This document shows positions 1 to 12,300 of a stretch of DNA of 64,000 nucleotides, piece after piece. Position 1 is the stretch's first letter; each line of letters opens with the position of its first letter. This DNA comes from Phytoseiulus persimilis (lineage: Eukaryota > Arthropoda > Arachnida > Mesostigmata > Phytoseiidae). The DNA is taken from positions 49,042,001 to 49,106,000 of the forward strand of contig CM075101.1 of assembly GCA_037576195.1 (NCBI GenBank). Direction: 5' to 3'. The notes beneath the pieces are model-generated. The model was not told the DNA's origin. It worked only from the letters and a program-made list of their open reading frames with translations, and made no database searches. The position numbers and the translations under genes were made by a program.

Positions 1-275
1 GGCTTCATCAACATCCATCCTTCGCGCAAGATACCTGAGCGTAAAACAGCGAACGTCCGAAGATAAGCTTCAGCGGGCTTGCTGAGATTTTTTGTGTTCG
101 TTTCGCGGTCGCGCTTCTGCCCTCGAGGTTGTCGGAAACTATTACTCCCCTTGCCACAGTGCTTGCACAAGTTCGGAGTTCACGAACGCGCTTTCGCCAC
201 CTTTTCAGTGCGGAACAATAGGTTTCTTTCGACATCCGGTTCGATCAGCTCCCTCGCCCCGGGTGTCCAAGCCTT

Positions 276-1040
276 CTAATCGGTCGATGTTTGAATATAC
301 TCAGTGGAAGGCTCCGCTTCGACCTGAATGCTCACTCGTGAATCTTCCTCACTGGTCGTCAGATGAAGCTGTTCATCTTCAGTGTCATCTTGAATACTTC
401 CGCGGGCACTGCCTCGGAAACTGGTTTGGGCCTGTAACCGTGAATTCAGTCGAGATCGTCCGAGGTCTGTTCGAAACGCAGTACTTCGGCTTGTCTTCTG
501 CGACAGCTTGGCATAGTCTATAATCTTTACGAGTCCAGACTTGCGTTCGGCCCTGCTTGACAGGAGGGAAGAAACGACTCCTGACTCGCGAAGTGCGCCC
601 TCTGTCATGTGGGGTTCCATGTATTCTGAGCCAGCTGTCTGTGAGGGATCGAAGTTCTTGAGCTGGAGGAGCGTCTTGCGCACGCGGCGGCGTTGGATTT
701 CAAGAGCTTCCGCTCGTATGTTGTGCAGGAAGATTTTCATGACGTAGAATCCTCCGTAGAAGACTACTAAACCACCGCCAGCGATTTTGATGAAGTTCAT
801 GAATGGTTCACTCGAACTCTCGATTAAACTCGTTAATGTTTTCTTCAGAAAGCACCATGGCCAAGAGACGATATACAAGAACCAGTTCCGAAGTGAGGGC
901 TCAACGTAGTTCCATGAACTTTCATTGCAAGCTTGGTACTTCGCAGTCGAGATTTGCAGACCTGGTTCGATCTTCTTTCTGGAGAGACGCGGGTCGGAGG
1001 CGTTGAGGCGATGTCCGAGTCGCAGGAGACCGAGGTTCAT
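276..1040 (-). CDS. Hypothetical membrane-anchored protein
   Basis: An open frame of 254 codons starts at an ATG and is not a shadow of any recognised gene. Residues about 50-70 are mildly hydrophobic and aromatic. Residues about 85-110 form a clear membrane segment (FMNFIKIAGGGLVVFYGGFY). An Arg-rich stretch follows (EIQRRRVRKTLLQLKNF), then about 120 Ser/Thr/Glu-rich residues ending in an acidic tail. This would suit a single-pass protein with a long cytosolic tail, though topology is a guess. No family is recognised. A GT inside the first 40 codons could be a splice donor, so the N-terminus may differ and the true start may be the Met just before the membrane segment. Confidence 0.35.
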   Translation of the reverse strand: MNLGLLRLGHRLNASDPRLSRKKIEPGLQISTAKYQACNESSWNYVEPSLRNWFLYIVSWPWCFLKKTLTSLIESSSEPFMNFIKIAGGGLVVFYGGFYVMKIFLHNIRAEALEIQRRRVRKTLLQLKNFDPSQTAGSEYMEPHMTEGALRESGVVSSLLSSRAERKSGLVKIIDYAKLSQKTSRSTAFRTDLGRSRLNSRLQAQTSFRGSARGSIQDDTEDEQLHLTTSEEDSRVSIQVEAEPSTEYIQTSTD

Positions 1041-1224
1041 GATCCCGCTTCAGTGGTTGGAAGCTCTTCGAATGTCACATCCATCTCCGCCCCAAGACAA
1101 GGAACTTTCCACAGAGTCCATTAGAAGTCTGATCAGCTACGTAGCCCATAACTGAGCTGTTCATAAACAAACTTCGTCGTGGTCCGCGGAGAACAGGCTG
1201 CTCCGGTTCCAGTAGCATGATATA

Positions 1225-1250
1225 CAGGGTGACTAGGAATAACGTGAACT
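1225..1250 (+). repeat. Left terminal inverted repeat of mariner element
   Basis: It begins CAGGGTGACTAGGAATAACG and pairs with 2303-2328 read on the other strand, with three mismatches in 26 bases. Confidence 0.9.
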
Positions 1251-1342
1251 CGCGAAATTGGAGGTCAGAAAAGGAAAACACTGGGCATCGACGAGAGAAA
1301 ATCGACGGATTCGTGTGCTCGGGGGCCTCGGTGAACGGTATT

Positions 1343-2269
1343 TCAAGGGGTTTCGGAATGGTCGCCTCGGGCTCGGATACAGAGGCTCAAACGTTTCTTG
1401 AAGTTTGCGGCTATTGCCCGAAGCTCTTCCAAAGATGATCGATCCCACTCCCGGCGAAGAGAGCGCTTGAGGGCGTCTAGAGTCTTGTACGGTTCATCGC
1501 AGGCCCTCGCTTGTAGAATTGACCAAACACTGAAATCCATTGCGTTCAGGTCGGGAGAATACGGTGGCCACTCAGAGCACGTGATGAAGTCTGGGGAATG
1601 TGCTCGACACCACTGCTGCCAGCGATGAGCGGGCGCGGAATCCTGCTGGAAAGTCAAGCGACCCATACCGAAATGTTCCCGCGCCCACGGAGCGACAACT
1701 GCTCCCAAAATATCACGGCGGTTCACTTCAGCGTCGATTTTCACTCCTGACTGCACGAAAACCTTGCCTGTGGCACAAATTCCGGCCCAAACCATGACTG
1801 ATTAAGGATTTTGTCGGTGCTCAACGATTTGACAGGTTGAAGGCGGCTCCGAACACCAAATGCGATCGTTCTGGCGATTGAGAGACCGTTCGATCGTGAA
1901 GAACTTCTCGTCAGTGAACAGGATAGTTTCCCATGCCAAACCTGCGGCCCGCGTGGCAAGATCAGGGCATCGTTGCAGTCTTATTCGCTAGATCTTATTC
2001 GTTGGTTTCCTGCCTCGTCCCGTACGATCTCCATGATGGCCAAGCTCGCGATACCTGCGAATTGCTTTCGACACGGTCGATTTGGAAGCACCAACCGAGC
2101 GAACGATGTCACACTGAGCATAATCCCGCTGGAATAATTCCAAAATCAGGGAACGCTTGCCTGTCATCCCGAAGAAAAAAATGTCAACAACTTGGAGCCC
2201 GTGCGCGGCGGAGTGAGGGATCGACGGGTGGCTTCTGAACGCATCGTCATACACTTCGTTGTCCTCCAT
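1343..2269 (-). pseudogene. Mariner transposase pseudogene
   Basis: On the minus strand the frame opens at 2269 with a leader and a helix-turn-helix (DIVRSVGASKSTVSKAIRRY), then meets a TAG right after GRKPTNKI. The same frame continues with the first catalytic Asp (LFTDEKFF), meets a TAA before MVWAGI, and goes on to the second Asp (FQQDSAPAH) and third Asp (SPDLNAMDF). Thirty-four residues separate the last two Asp, a D34D spacing. Roughly 60 residues expected between the DNA-binding and catalytic parts are missing. Two stops and a deletion make it inactive. Most of the frame is otherwise intact, suggesting fairly recent decay. Confidence 0.88.
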
Positions 2270-2302
2270 GTCACAGCGAGACTTACAGCTCGTTTGGAAA
2301 AA

Positions 2303-2328
2303 AGTTTACGTTATTTCTGGTCACCCTG
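2303..2328 (-). repeat. Right terminal inverted repeat of mariner element
   Basis: Read on the minus strand it begins CAGGGTGACCAGAAATAACG. It is followed outward by TA at 2329-2330, matching the TA outside the left end. Confidence 0.9.
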
Positions 2329-2330
2329 TA

Positions 2331-4777
2331 TTGGGTCAATGCGAAGGTCCTGGGCCCCCTGTTTCAATCGCCAATGACTACGCTCTTAAGAGGGGCACGG
2401 AGATTTTGAATTGTACCAAATACGCAGAATCCATTCACCTGCCGGATGCAATCGATCGCGACATGATTCGAGGAGCGACATGCTCACTCGAGTGATTTCA
2501 CTGCAATGGTCGAGAATCGAGAGATCGTGACTTTACCATCCCAGCGAAACCAAAAAAAAACGACCCCCGTTCTCTAGTCGGAATCAGAATGTCCGCCGAA
2601 GAATGAGCGGTTTTCGAGGGAAAAAATGTGCAGTTTGACAGGTCAAAGAGAAGATATCGGTTCCGGGAGATCTGACTTTTCAGTGATTCGTTCATCTTTT
2701 CGTCAATTGAGCGATCTGAAGAATGGAAATGGCTGGAATCCCTCTGGCAACGCTCAGAAGCTTCTTGGAAATCTCAATTCAACACAGAGTGACCCGCATG
2801 GCTTCCCGCTGGGACGATGAGTTCGATTGCTCCGGCGGAGATAACTCAATGGCTTCCTCACAAAACGTCACGCTCAAATGTTCAATACGAGAAGTGACGC
2901 TGGGAACAGGAGAAATTACTTTTCCGTCGTTGGAGGCTAGAATCAGTTCTTGCAAGGCGAACAACAGTGGCACGTGATGGAGTGACATTCCCGAGAGCGT
3001 TTCCAGGGGATTCCACATTGTGCCATCCATGAGAGCGTTCAATCGGCGGGAAAATCACCGAAAAATCACAAAAAAATCAGATCTCCCGGGGCCGATATCT
3101 CCGCTTTTGCGAAGGCCAAATCGCTGATTCATTGTTCAAAGCCAGGTACTTGTCTCATATTGCTAGTTTCACTGGAGTCGTGAATTCGAGATTTTTTGGT
3201 CCTCGACTGTTTCCGTAAAATCGCTCGTGTCAGCGCGCATCTTTTTGGTTCTGAAAGCTGACTGAGTTCCGCGCATTCCGTAAGTTTCCATTCGTATCTC
3301 CCTCCACCTCCTGGGAACGGAGTTATGAGCCATTGAAACTAGGGGCTCAGGACTTCTGCATCCACCCAATATTCCATCGGCTTCGTTCTTATGCGTGTCG
3401 GCAAGACCTTACCTCCTAGACTGTTATTCTCGCGCGGCTGAAGTGAGTGAGCGGTGGGGTCTAGAGTTTCAATAAGACATGGTCGACTGGAAGCAATACA
3501 GAGTCCAAATAGCCTCAGTAACTCCGCCGATTGTCGGATGGTCTTCGGGGTTTATAAGTGCCCGGAACAAGTTCCCGGAGTATCGAATTTGACGCGGCTC
3601 GTCCTCCCCATTCGGGATGAATTTCCATTTTATTGAGTTCGGTCTACAGGACCGGAGCGGTTATCCGAGGTTCGAGGCGCTCCAAGATGTCCCATGAGTT
3701 GTTGATTCCAGGATATCTCGGGGTCTCCGTTGGAAACTTTTGTTCATGTTGGTGCATCGGTGCGGATACGGATTGAATGCTTCTCCGAAGAAGGTATAGC
3801 TACACCGAAAGACGCCCATTTGTGAAACGGTGAGATTGGCCGTTGGAAATGCGGAGGGTGATCCCCAACTCCCGAAGTTTCGTAACAGCCGAGCCTTCCG
3901 GTTCATTGAGGACATGGAATACAGGCTCTGGTCGTTACGTGCAGCCAGGTTCTCTTGAGTAATGAAATGGAGTCTGTCCGGGGCTACGAGTCGGCCCGAG
4001 CGAAGTGAGTTCCTGAACGAGCTCCTTTTTCTCCGAGTTCCCCCTCAACTTCCAAAGCAAACGTCTGGAATCGATGAGTGTGGCAGACCAGTTCGCTTCG
4101 TATAGCAAGTTGGTTCGACAGAGAGAGAGGACCGGAACCTTCACTATCCGCAACGTTTCGGAAATGTTTAATATCACTGCAGTCGTCAATGGTATAACAA
4201 CCACCGTCGCAACGGTTTTCTGTTGCCAAAACCCCACGGAACAGGTATAAACGTGCACGCAGTTTTGTAGCTTGATTCGGAACAAAACGATCGATTCTGC
4301 GCAACAATGATTGTTACCATAAATATCCAAGAAGCGACTTGAGCCGTCAGATGCTTCGAGTCAAATAACCATCAATTGGTTTCTACGAGAGCTGTTATCA
4401 ACAGGGCCCTTGCACTCCGCGCGAAGAGAGGAATGTGGGCATTCGAGGAAAGAATATGGGCGTGAATTGTCCAGGAAGCTGCTGATTCCGACCACATGAA
4501 GCTCAGGATGGAGGAAACTTAGAGGCAGTCATAAATGAACAATTCGTCTTTATACCTCACTGAGCTGACCCTAAGTGAGTCGATCCGAGTCCATGAGTCG
4601 CTTCGCAGAGAGCCGTTGGGCGGAAGGCTGTCGGGCAAAGAAACAAAACGTCGGGAGAGCTCTTCTCCGCAGAAATTCACAGCTCCGAGAGTTCGGCATT
4701 CGAATCAGAGAGAGGTGATTGCCATCTGTTCCTCCGCTACCTCGGTGATGAAATAAGATCGTCGGGATGAGAACGAG
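2331..4777. other. No gene seen; contains imperfect inverted repeat
   Basis: Only short, overlapping frames occur here, with no recognisable domain. The one clear structure is the large inverted repeat listed separately at about 2645-3115. The end nearest 4778 is the 3' flank of the beat-like gene. Confidence 0.5.
2645..3115. repeat. Imperfect long inverted repeat (arms ~110-120 bases)
   Basis: The left arm, about 2645-2765, matches the reverse complement of about 2990-3115. The best core is GATATCGG(n)4GGGAGATCTGA, at 2653-2675 and again inverted at about 3075-3100. Similarity continues inward through a shared TGGAATCCC and AACGCTC. About 220 bases separate the arms. This could be a non-autonomous transposon, an inverted duplication, or a hairpin source of small RNAs. 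No target-site duplication was identified. Confidence 0.55.
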
Positions 4778-4783
4778 TTTATT
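4778..4783 (-). terminator. Poly(A) signal of beat-like gene
   Basis: AATAAA on the minus strand lies 56 bases past the stop codon at 4839. Confidence 0.6.
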
Positions 4784-4838
4784 AGACATGATTGCATAGA
4801 TTGGATACCTACGTAGTATACAGAGGATGGTCGTTAAG

Positions 4839-5288
4839 TTATTCTTTCCGGACAACCTTGAGATATTTGGTGCTTCTGGCTGTGGCGAAAGACGGGCCGT
4901 CAAGACTCACGAGACATCTGTAATTCCCTGAAGTTTCCAACTCAACCCTCTTCAGCACTAGCTTGTTGTAAGCCGTGAGCTTCCTCTGGAAAGGGTGACG
5001 GGACATGTTAGAACGCGAATGATCGAAGCTTTCTATCTCGAATCAGGGGCAAGGAACAATCACTGCTCGCTGAATTTCGTACATCGATGTTGATGCCGCG
5101 GAGCTCCAGGACTTTGAGCGGGGGCTGATCACTGGGAATGGTAGTGAGGAAGAGTTGCTCGTCCTTGAACCATTTGATCGAATAAACCTGTTCATCGCTC
5201 GCCAATTCAAACGTGCACGCCATCTTTACCTCAGATCCAACCACCGGATTCTGAGGAAGGGTCAGATGCGCGGCCGATAAACAATTAC
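4839..5288 (-). CDS. Beaten-path-like Ig domain protein (3' two exons)
   Basis: Two minus-strand exons, 5288-5083 and 4985-4839, join in phase across a GTACGA...CAG intron. They give one immunoglobulin V-type domain: Cys in KMACTFEL, the B/C-strand motif YSIKWFKDEQLF, a P-rich loop (DQPPLKVLELRGINID), then LVLKRVELETSGNYRCLV with the second Cys. The SIKWFKD plus late GNYRC pattern is that of the arthropod beaten-path (Beat) family, secreted or anchored adhesion ligands in nervous-system wiring. The chain ends about 20 residues after the second Cys with no second domain, membrane segment or GPI signal. The stretch before the domain (NCLSAAHLTLP) looks like the end of a signal peptide. The first exon, with the start codon, was not found. 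Confidence 0.72.
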
Positions 5289-8200
5289 CTGCAATCCATA
5301 AACTGCTTACGTAATGGATCAGAGCCACTCAGTCAGTGCTCATGCCGTCTTTGGCGCAGGCGGTGCCCCTTGAGTTTCGGGAATACAAAGCCGCCATCCT
5401 TGGAGTTCCGAAAGAGATCGACGCCGTCTTCTGTCAGCTCGAGACGCTCGCTAGATGACCGGATTTTCGCGCCAAAACCAGATGTCGACCGCAGGACACG
5501 GGTGCGCAGAAGTCACTTCGGTGCGCACCGTAACAGATAGCGCTCCGAATCGCGGAGAACAAGACGTTGCATATCATCAGGGAGGAACTGGTCAAGCCTC
5601 GCGTGCTGCAGGCTGCTGAGACAGTTCTGGACGAATGAGCGGTATCGCAACTGTAGTCCCCGGCCGCCAGAACGAACGGAGTTTCGATACGAAAGTTATT
5701 TGTCCACAAAGATCCCATCCATCAATAGGTATCTGCCTGAACATGTTTTCATCTCGAAAGCAGAACAAAACATTCCAAACATGAGCGTATGACAAGGCCA
5801 ATAGTGAAGTCTACAATGATCGCTTCCTCTTCCGTCTTAATAGTCAAAACAGGTGAAAAAGCAGGAGGCGAGCGCTCTGGCCTAGATCGTCTACTCAGCT
5901 CCAGCACTGGGCATTCAATCCGAAAATCAAGCCTCTCTCTGACACTCCGGGATTTGAATGTCTTCCATGAACCGATATTTTTCCATGCGTAGACTCGATG
6001 CTAGAGGTCAACACTCCACTTACCGACGGCAACTAACGTGACCAACACGGCTACCACTGACAGCATGGCTGTGCCCGAGATCAAGAATCCTAGTGTCTAG
6101 GTTGAACGTATTCCAGATTGTGAGTCGGTTAGAAGACTGCAAAGCCTCTACAACCGACGTCTCGGAGAGGGGAGTTTCTACCGAGAAAAGCCAACCATAA
6201 ACCAATGAGTACTCGTCGTGAGGACGACGCATACACTGTGTGCAGAGACGTCAGATAGGCGATCACGTAAACAGCGCCATTGCCATCACTACGTACGTAC
6301 TTGACCTGGGTATCTCGACACGGAAAACGAGTCGCGGGGACATCACCATTTGTTTGTTTTGTGCTCCTTGGGCTAAAGCATTCGATCCACCCATCAAACG
6401 GCTCTCTTCATCTCACAACTAGAATTTCCTAATTTCGGAACATCAAAACATCAATGAATAAACATCAAGAAAAAAATAATGAGTTTCCACCGCTCGACGG
6501 TAGCTCCGTCTGGCTGATGCATAGATCAGAGTTACTGAATCCAGTTTGTCGCCGAGAGGTCCTCGTCTCGATCGTCGAGGGCGTCGGTCTCTTCAGAGAG
6601 CGTCAATGTCCTCGAACACGCCGCGGAACGGTCAGAGCGAGCTATTATTCTCTTGATCAATGAGGCTTCGTTACTAAAAGCCAATCCTATGGATGGGGCC
6701 GTTTCTATCTCCGGTCCGTCAGGACAACATGCTTCCTGCATGTTCAGCAGTGATTCAGGGACAGATCGACCTCAATGATTGTCGTCACGCGAGCTCGCGG
6801 GAAACGTGGCGCCGAGAGCGATTCCATGCAATGTTGCCCAAATTGTTTTCTGACCTTTCAAGGGACTCTGTAAAAATGTTCCACCTGACTCTCACAGATT
6901 AGCTATCTCAGCAAGGTTTCTCGTTCTTCTTAATAAGGAGCCAACAGTTTGTCTGTGTCGCTGGGTCGAATTTTTCCCTCGCTGCTCAATCAGCGCCGTG
7001 ATTGTTTTCATCAATATTCAAACTAAGCACCCGTTTGAATCCCCGCTCCTCGAATCCAACCTGGGCGGACTTCTCCGCTCCTGTAGTGGTCTGGAAGAAA
7101 ACTTGAGAAATGCACGTTGCGGATTCGCCCAGCTCGGTAGACCCAAGGCCTGGATAATCGAATCGATTCCCCCGCCGGCCCGAGGCGGTCACGGAGAGAC
7201 GAACTTTGTGCTGGCAAGCGGAAAAGAAAGTGAAGGAGCGAGAAAAAAAATCGCCATGAATTATAGACCAGTCGTTTACTCCACGAGCGTGAATGCGGGA
7301 GCTGTGTTACGAGACTCCAAGCCAATGCTGGCTGTAGTTCCCCATGGATGCACTATAAGGGTCGCGTTTGTATCGAAATGCACTCCCCGATACAACAATT
7401 TCAACTGCTGCGAGGAGACCGTCGACAACGACAGCGATAGCTGGGCCCCGCGCATACGGAGGAGACAGGATTTCGAGGGCAATAAAATGAATGAAATACT
7501 CGAAAGCTTCCATAAACGCTTGCTTTGCGAGAACGGTGTAAGCAGTCTACTAGACGGTCATGGACGTTCGCGCCGGTAATGCTCAGACTGTGAATACCGG
7601 GAACTTTCCGCTCAGGAATCGACGTGCGACCCCCTCCCTCTTCCTACAGTCACGGAGGAAACTGGGGATGGGAGGGCTCAAATCTTCTCGGAATCCTGCT
7701 TCGTTTCCCGGCTGTCTCTTCCGGGTTGATGTTGCAGCATAGTCATCCAGAATCCTTCTCCGAGACATCGAATCTGAGGCGCCTCTTGTGGCAACTCGTG
7801 TACTAGGATCCCTAAACTCGTCGTCACAGATGGTATTTATAGCTCACAATGATTGCTTCCTCACATCCGGCAGAATCGATGCATATCCGCCTCTCCGTAC
7901 AGGCCAAGCTCGTGCGTCCCGGACCCGAGAGCTGCATGTGACCCTGACCTTGAAACGCGACGACTGGTGCTTGAAATTCGTGAACAGACGGATCCAAGGG
8001 GGGCAGGGGCGAATTGAGGGAACTGAATTCCGGCGGGAGGATTCAGTGCGAAGCCTTCGCGGTCAAGGTCGATAGCTGAGAAAGTGTCGAACTTGACCCC
8101 AGACAAGAAAAATCGCGTCAGCACGCTCAGCATGTCTGACACCTGTAAGACGGACGCCGCATACCTTGCCTCTGTGAGAAGAATTACCTGGCAATTTCCG

Positions 8201-9095
8201 TACGGGAAGAGCCCAATTCCGCTCAGCTCTTTATATTCCTCTATCGAAATTGACACCTCCGGAGCTCTTAGAAGGGGCACTTCTGTTGTCCTCTACAACA
8301 TTGTCATCGATGTAACTCTCATCGAGGAATTAATATATGTACATATATTCGAATTCTAATCGGTCTCTAACGCGTCGCTTCCGAAAAGCGTTATATCCGC
8401 GGAGAATTCCTCCGAGAATGTGATCGAACCGAGTCCTTGACCTTGTCGACGCCTGAAAGTGACAAACTTCGTGTTTCCGCAATTACACTTCAAACACCCC
8501 GGATGAATTAGGGTCGCGATCCTTGATCTGATGCTATGATCGTTTTCTCACCTCCCGATCCAGACCAGCGCTCCACTGGCCCTTGGATCGTGCCCTTGCT
8601 AGCTCGCTCCCGGATTGTAATAGAACGAATGCTTTTTCATCAAGAAACCGGTGCCTGAAGTGGAACATGGAACTTGAACTCGGTGACTGTGCAGATAGGA
8701 AAATAGAGCACTCATACCGCCTTCTACTGCCTCCGATGAATTGAGATTCTCGGAGCTGCGCGAACGGAGCACGTTTCTCTTCTGGGAGAGGGCATCGAAT
8801 GACACCTTGCGCGATACCTCCACAGGTCCTCAGAGTGGGTCGCAGAGAACAGGGAAACCGAGAAGTTGACGAGAATCATGATACCGAGGAAGATTGGAAC
8901 GGGCCGTTGAGAGGCCGTGAGATCACATGCAGCGACAGACGTCTCGTATGACAGACGTTTCAACACTAACTCGAAACGACAATCATGTATCCGCCAGTGC
9001 AAACAATGAACAGATTATCTGTCGATTTTACCCCGCTACCCGCCTCTGGCCGCAGAGACAAGACTTTCGAGGCGGCTCGAAGGTCGGAATCGATA
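5289..9095. other. No supported gene
   Basis: This stretch should hold the missing 5' exon of the beat-like gene, but no ATG plus signal peptide with a matching donor was picked out. The longest frames (6998-7579 plus, 7861-8280 minus) have no recognisable domain or flanking splice pattern. A minus-strand stretch at about 8720-8880 has a hydrophobic start (MILVNFSVSLF) followed by an exon-like frame with basic pairs. It could be a small secreted peptide but is too weak to call. Confidence 0.4.
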
Positions 9096-9101
9096 TTTAT
9101 T
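9096..9101 (-). terminator. Poly(A) signal of calpain-7 gene
   Basis: AATAAA on the minus strand lies about 250 bases past the calpain-7 stop codon. Confidence 0.5.
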
Positions 9102-9351
9102 CGTAGGGGATCACAAATTCGGAGCTCCAAACGGAAATCCACACGACGCTCACTATATTTACATTCAAGCCTCCTATGTAGCCGCCAAAGCTCAATTGAC
9201 AGATTCAAACTCAACCTTTGCTATTCAACAGGATCCTGTTACCTGGGACTAGCTTCATTCAAAATAGAATCATTTCCCTCAAATGGCTATGCTCAGACCA
9301 ACGAACAGTGCGTTAGAATAACTCAGAACGAGACCACTGAAACTCGACGCC

Positions 9352-12300
9352 CTATGTTTGTACTCTGCACAAATCGATCTTGTGATCACTCGACACGGAG
9401 AGAAAAAATGGGCCCTCTTGGCCCGGCGAGAACGTCGAAGGTATCAAATTGTATTTTCCTGCTGGCACGCCTGTCAACTCGAGCACCGTGAACCCGCTGC
9501 GGTAATTTCCCGACGTTTGTCGTGGGAAAGCAGTGAGCGGCACTCTGTCCAGAGCGAATGGAACGATGTCGAATCCGATTGTGTATTGTTTGGGGCCCTT
9601 GAGCGTGACTAGAAGGTGGTTCTGATCGGTGGGACTCTGTATGTCGAAACGATAAACGGGATTCTTGCCGTATGTCAACGGATGGTTCGAGCAGCCTCCG
9701 GCCGTCGCTGGAGTCCACAAGCCTTTCTTGTCTTCCTTCGTGAATCTAAAGAAAAAAAATTAAGTTTGAGGCTCTGATTGGATTCTGATTGACGAAGTAA
9801 ACAGAATGTGGAGCACTTGTCTCCAGAAGACACGAGAGGAGGTGAGCCGTTGGAGGGGAAGCTCGCTCCGCGTCAACAAGTCCACCACACAGAACTCACC
9901 GATATGGGTTCTCGATTTTTCTGAGCGTGAAAGGCACCGTTGAGTACGCGCGAATGGTGTAATAAATTGTCGTGCTCTTGTTGTACTGCGATACCACGAG
10001 TGTGTAGTTGGTTTCCGAGTCTGGTTTCAGCAGGAATTTCACGAGGTAATGAGGGCTGTTCACTCTATCACCGTCAATGAAGGGCGGTGGGTCGTCTAGA
10101 AAATCGGAGCGCGCAACGTTTAATCTCTCCGCGTTGAGTCAGGTCAGATCGATGCTCTCCCGCAGCTGGAGCAAGCGAGACACACGTTCGGATATCACTC
10201 ACATGGCAGGTAGATCTTCTTCCCTCCTTTGTACACGGTGAGCGCGATGTACTCCTTGTTGTCAGCGAAGTCGTCGATATCTGTTATGTGTCGAGTCAGA
10301 AGAACCCAAACGGCGCCTCCGGCTTGACTCACTTCCAGTGCGTACTGGGGATTCTCCCCTATGTTGTAGAGAGCTTTGGTGGGCCCCACACCGCCGTTCC
10401 ACATATCGTGGGTACACGAAGTGAATTGGAACATCCCAGGTCTCCAACTGAGATAGAAGACATCGAAGACCCTGAGAATCGAGTCGTAATCTATCCAGAA
10501 AACCCCGTTGTCGAACTGCTGTGCGTTTTTCGGATCGTATTTGAGCCTCAGCCGGAGCTCCTTGGTCCACGATGTGAGGTCGCGGTCTGAGAATCGTCCT
10601 TTCCACCGCATGTGACTCCAAGGATTCTTGAGCAGGAACAAACGACGGCCCTGGATCGAGAACCAAATCAGTAGTATCGATTCAGTGAATATTCTTGAGG
10701 GAGGCCCGAGATATTCGTTCGAACACATGAGGCTCACATCGACTTGGACAACGTTGAGCACCGCGTACGCGTGGCAGTCCGCGAGCCCGGTTTCTTCCTC
10801 ACGTTCAGGGCTCATTTTCCCCGTAGCCAAGGTCATGAGCACATCGCCTTTATTGTGTCGATCGAGGATTTTGTTGAACAACTTCTCTTGATCGAAAGTT
10901 GGCTCACTAAGACGGATCGGCTCGCGATCCGGGATCCAACCGGTCAACGCATGAAGATCTACGCCCTGAAACGGGAGGGGGCACACATCGTTTCGGCGCC
11001 GGCTCTTTCTGGGGGTCTCTGTCTTCATCTTACCGTAATTGAGAAGCTTCGTTATCCCATCGCACCCCATCAGAGGCTCACACTCACCGAGTTCGATCCG
11101 GGGAAATCATATCCGCCCATCACCTTGAGGTAAGCTTTTTCCAAGAGCGAAACCCAGAATTCATTTTTATTCTGACTGTAGCTGCACAAGAGATCGTTTC
11201 TCTTCCCGAGGGGTAATCTGTCGTCCAGAGTCACTTTGCGTGGCACTCCGTTGATGTGGAGCTTCACTACGTATTTGCCGCAGGGATTGAATACGGGCTT
11301 GCCGAAGCGGTTCTTCGGGTAGATTATACTGGAAAAGATCGCTCGAACTGAGTGGCGCCCAAAGATTTCCGGGTCTGAGGCCAGGAAGGTGAGGTGCACA
11401 GCTTACTCGGTGACTAGTCTTCTCCTGAACCGCTTCTCGTAGAGAGCACACACGGTGATCGAAGACACAAAAGAGCAATCAGATACACAGGTTTGCTTGA
11501 TGCACATGGGGTCGATCTCATCAATCAGAACTGGGTCCTCCACCAGCCCGCTGGGTCGGACCCACTCTTTGAACATCGCTTTCTGCTTGGGAGAGAGCAG
11601 AAGCAGACCGTCCTTATCCTCGAACGCGCTGGTCAATCCGAACTTGACGTGCGCGTCGGAACCTGGAACAGCGAAACGAACACTGAGATCGAGAACGAAG
11701 CCACCTATTGCTAGTAGAACTTGGCGCTTACTCACCGAGGAAGGGGCCGTACTCTCTGAAGTTGATTATCGACGTCTTGGCGAGAACCTCGAGCTCCCAT
11801 TTTGTGTACCTGTCACCCTCATTGTCGTCGAGTTGCGGTCTGGGCCCGAAGACCGGCAGTGATGGATATATTGGAAGAACTTCTACGTCACCGGCAGCGG
11901 GAGCTGATGGTACAGTCCTGAGCGTGGGGAGAGTCTACTGTTAGGATACGAGTGATCGGAATATAATGTCTGAAAATTAGAGATCGAGAACGAGCACACA
12001 TACGCAAGCTCGATATTTTTCTTCTTCTCTTTCAGAGACTCGGCCCGCTCGAGAGCTTGAGAAGCCACGCGGAAGAGCTTCCTCTGTAGATCTTCGTCGG
12101 GAGTGATGGATTTCGCTAGAAGGCACAGCTCAATCGCCTCTCCTATTGAGAAGACAATTCGAGCTTTAATACTCCCATGTCACGAGGGAGAAACCCTTCC
12201 TGCGAGAAAAGAGCAACATCGATGACTATACCGTAAAGCACGAGCGCCTCGTCGATTTCGTCGTTATTATCAAGTTCCAAGGCTTGCACGAGCAAAAACT

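Larger units (their letters stand above)
1225..2328 (-). mobile_element. Degraded Tc1/mariner element with intact ends
   Basis: An 1104-base element is bounded by terminal inverted repeats that match at 23 of 26 positions. It is flanked by TA on both sides (1223-1224 and 2329-2330), the target duplication typical of this superfamily. The transposase reads on the minus strand and is broken (separate entry). The element is shorter than a typical 1.3 kb mariner, consistent with an internal deletion between the helix-turn-helix part and the catalytic domain. Ends and target duplication are seen directly; the superfamily follows from the transposase motifs. Confidence 0.9.

Noticed and set aside
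6998..7579. 193-codon plus-strand frame
   Set aside because: No domain, no splice context, overlapping frames on the other strand and a composition without protein-like blocks.
7861..8280. 139-codon minus-strand frame
   Set aside because: No recognisable motif and no supporting exon neighbours or poly(A) signal.
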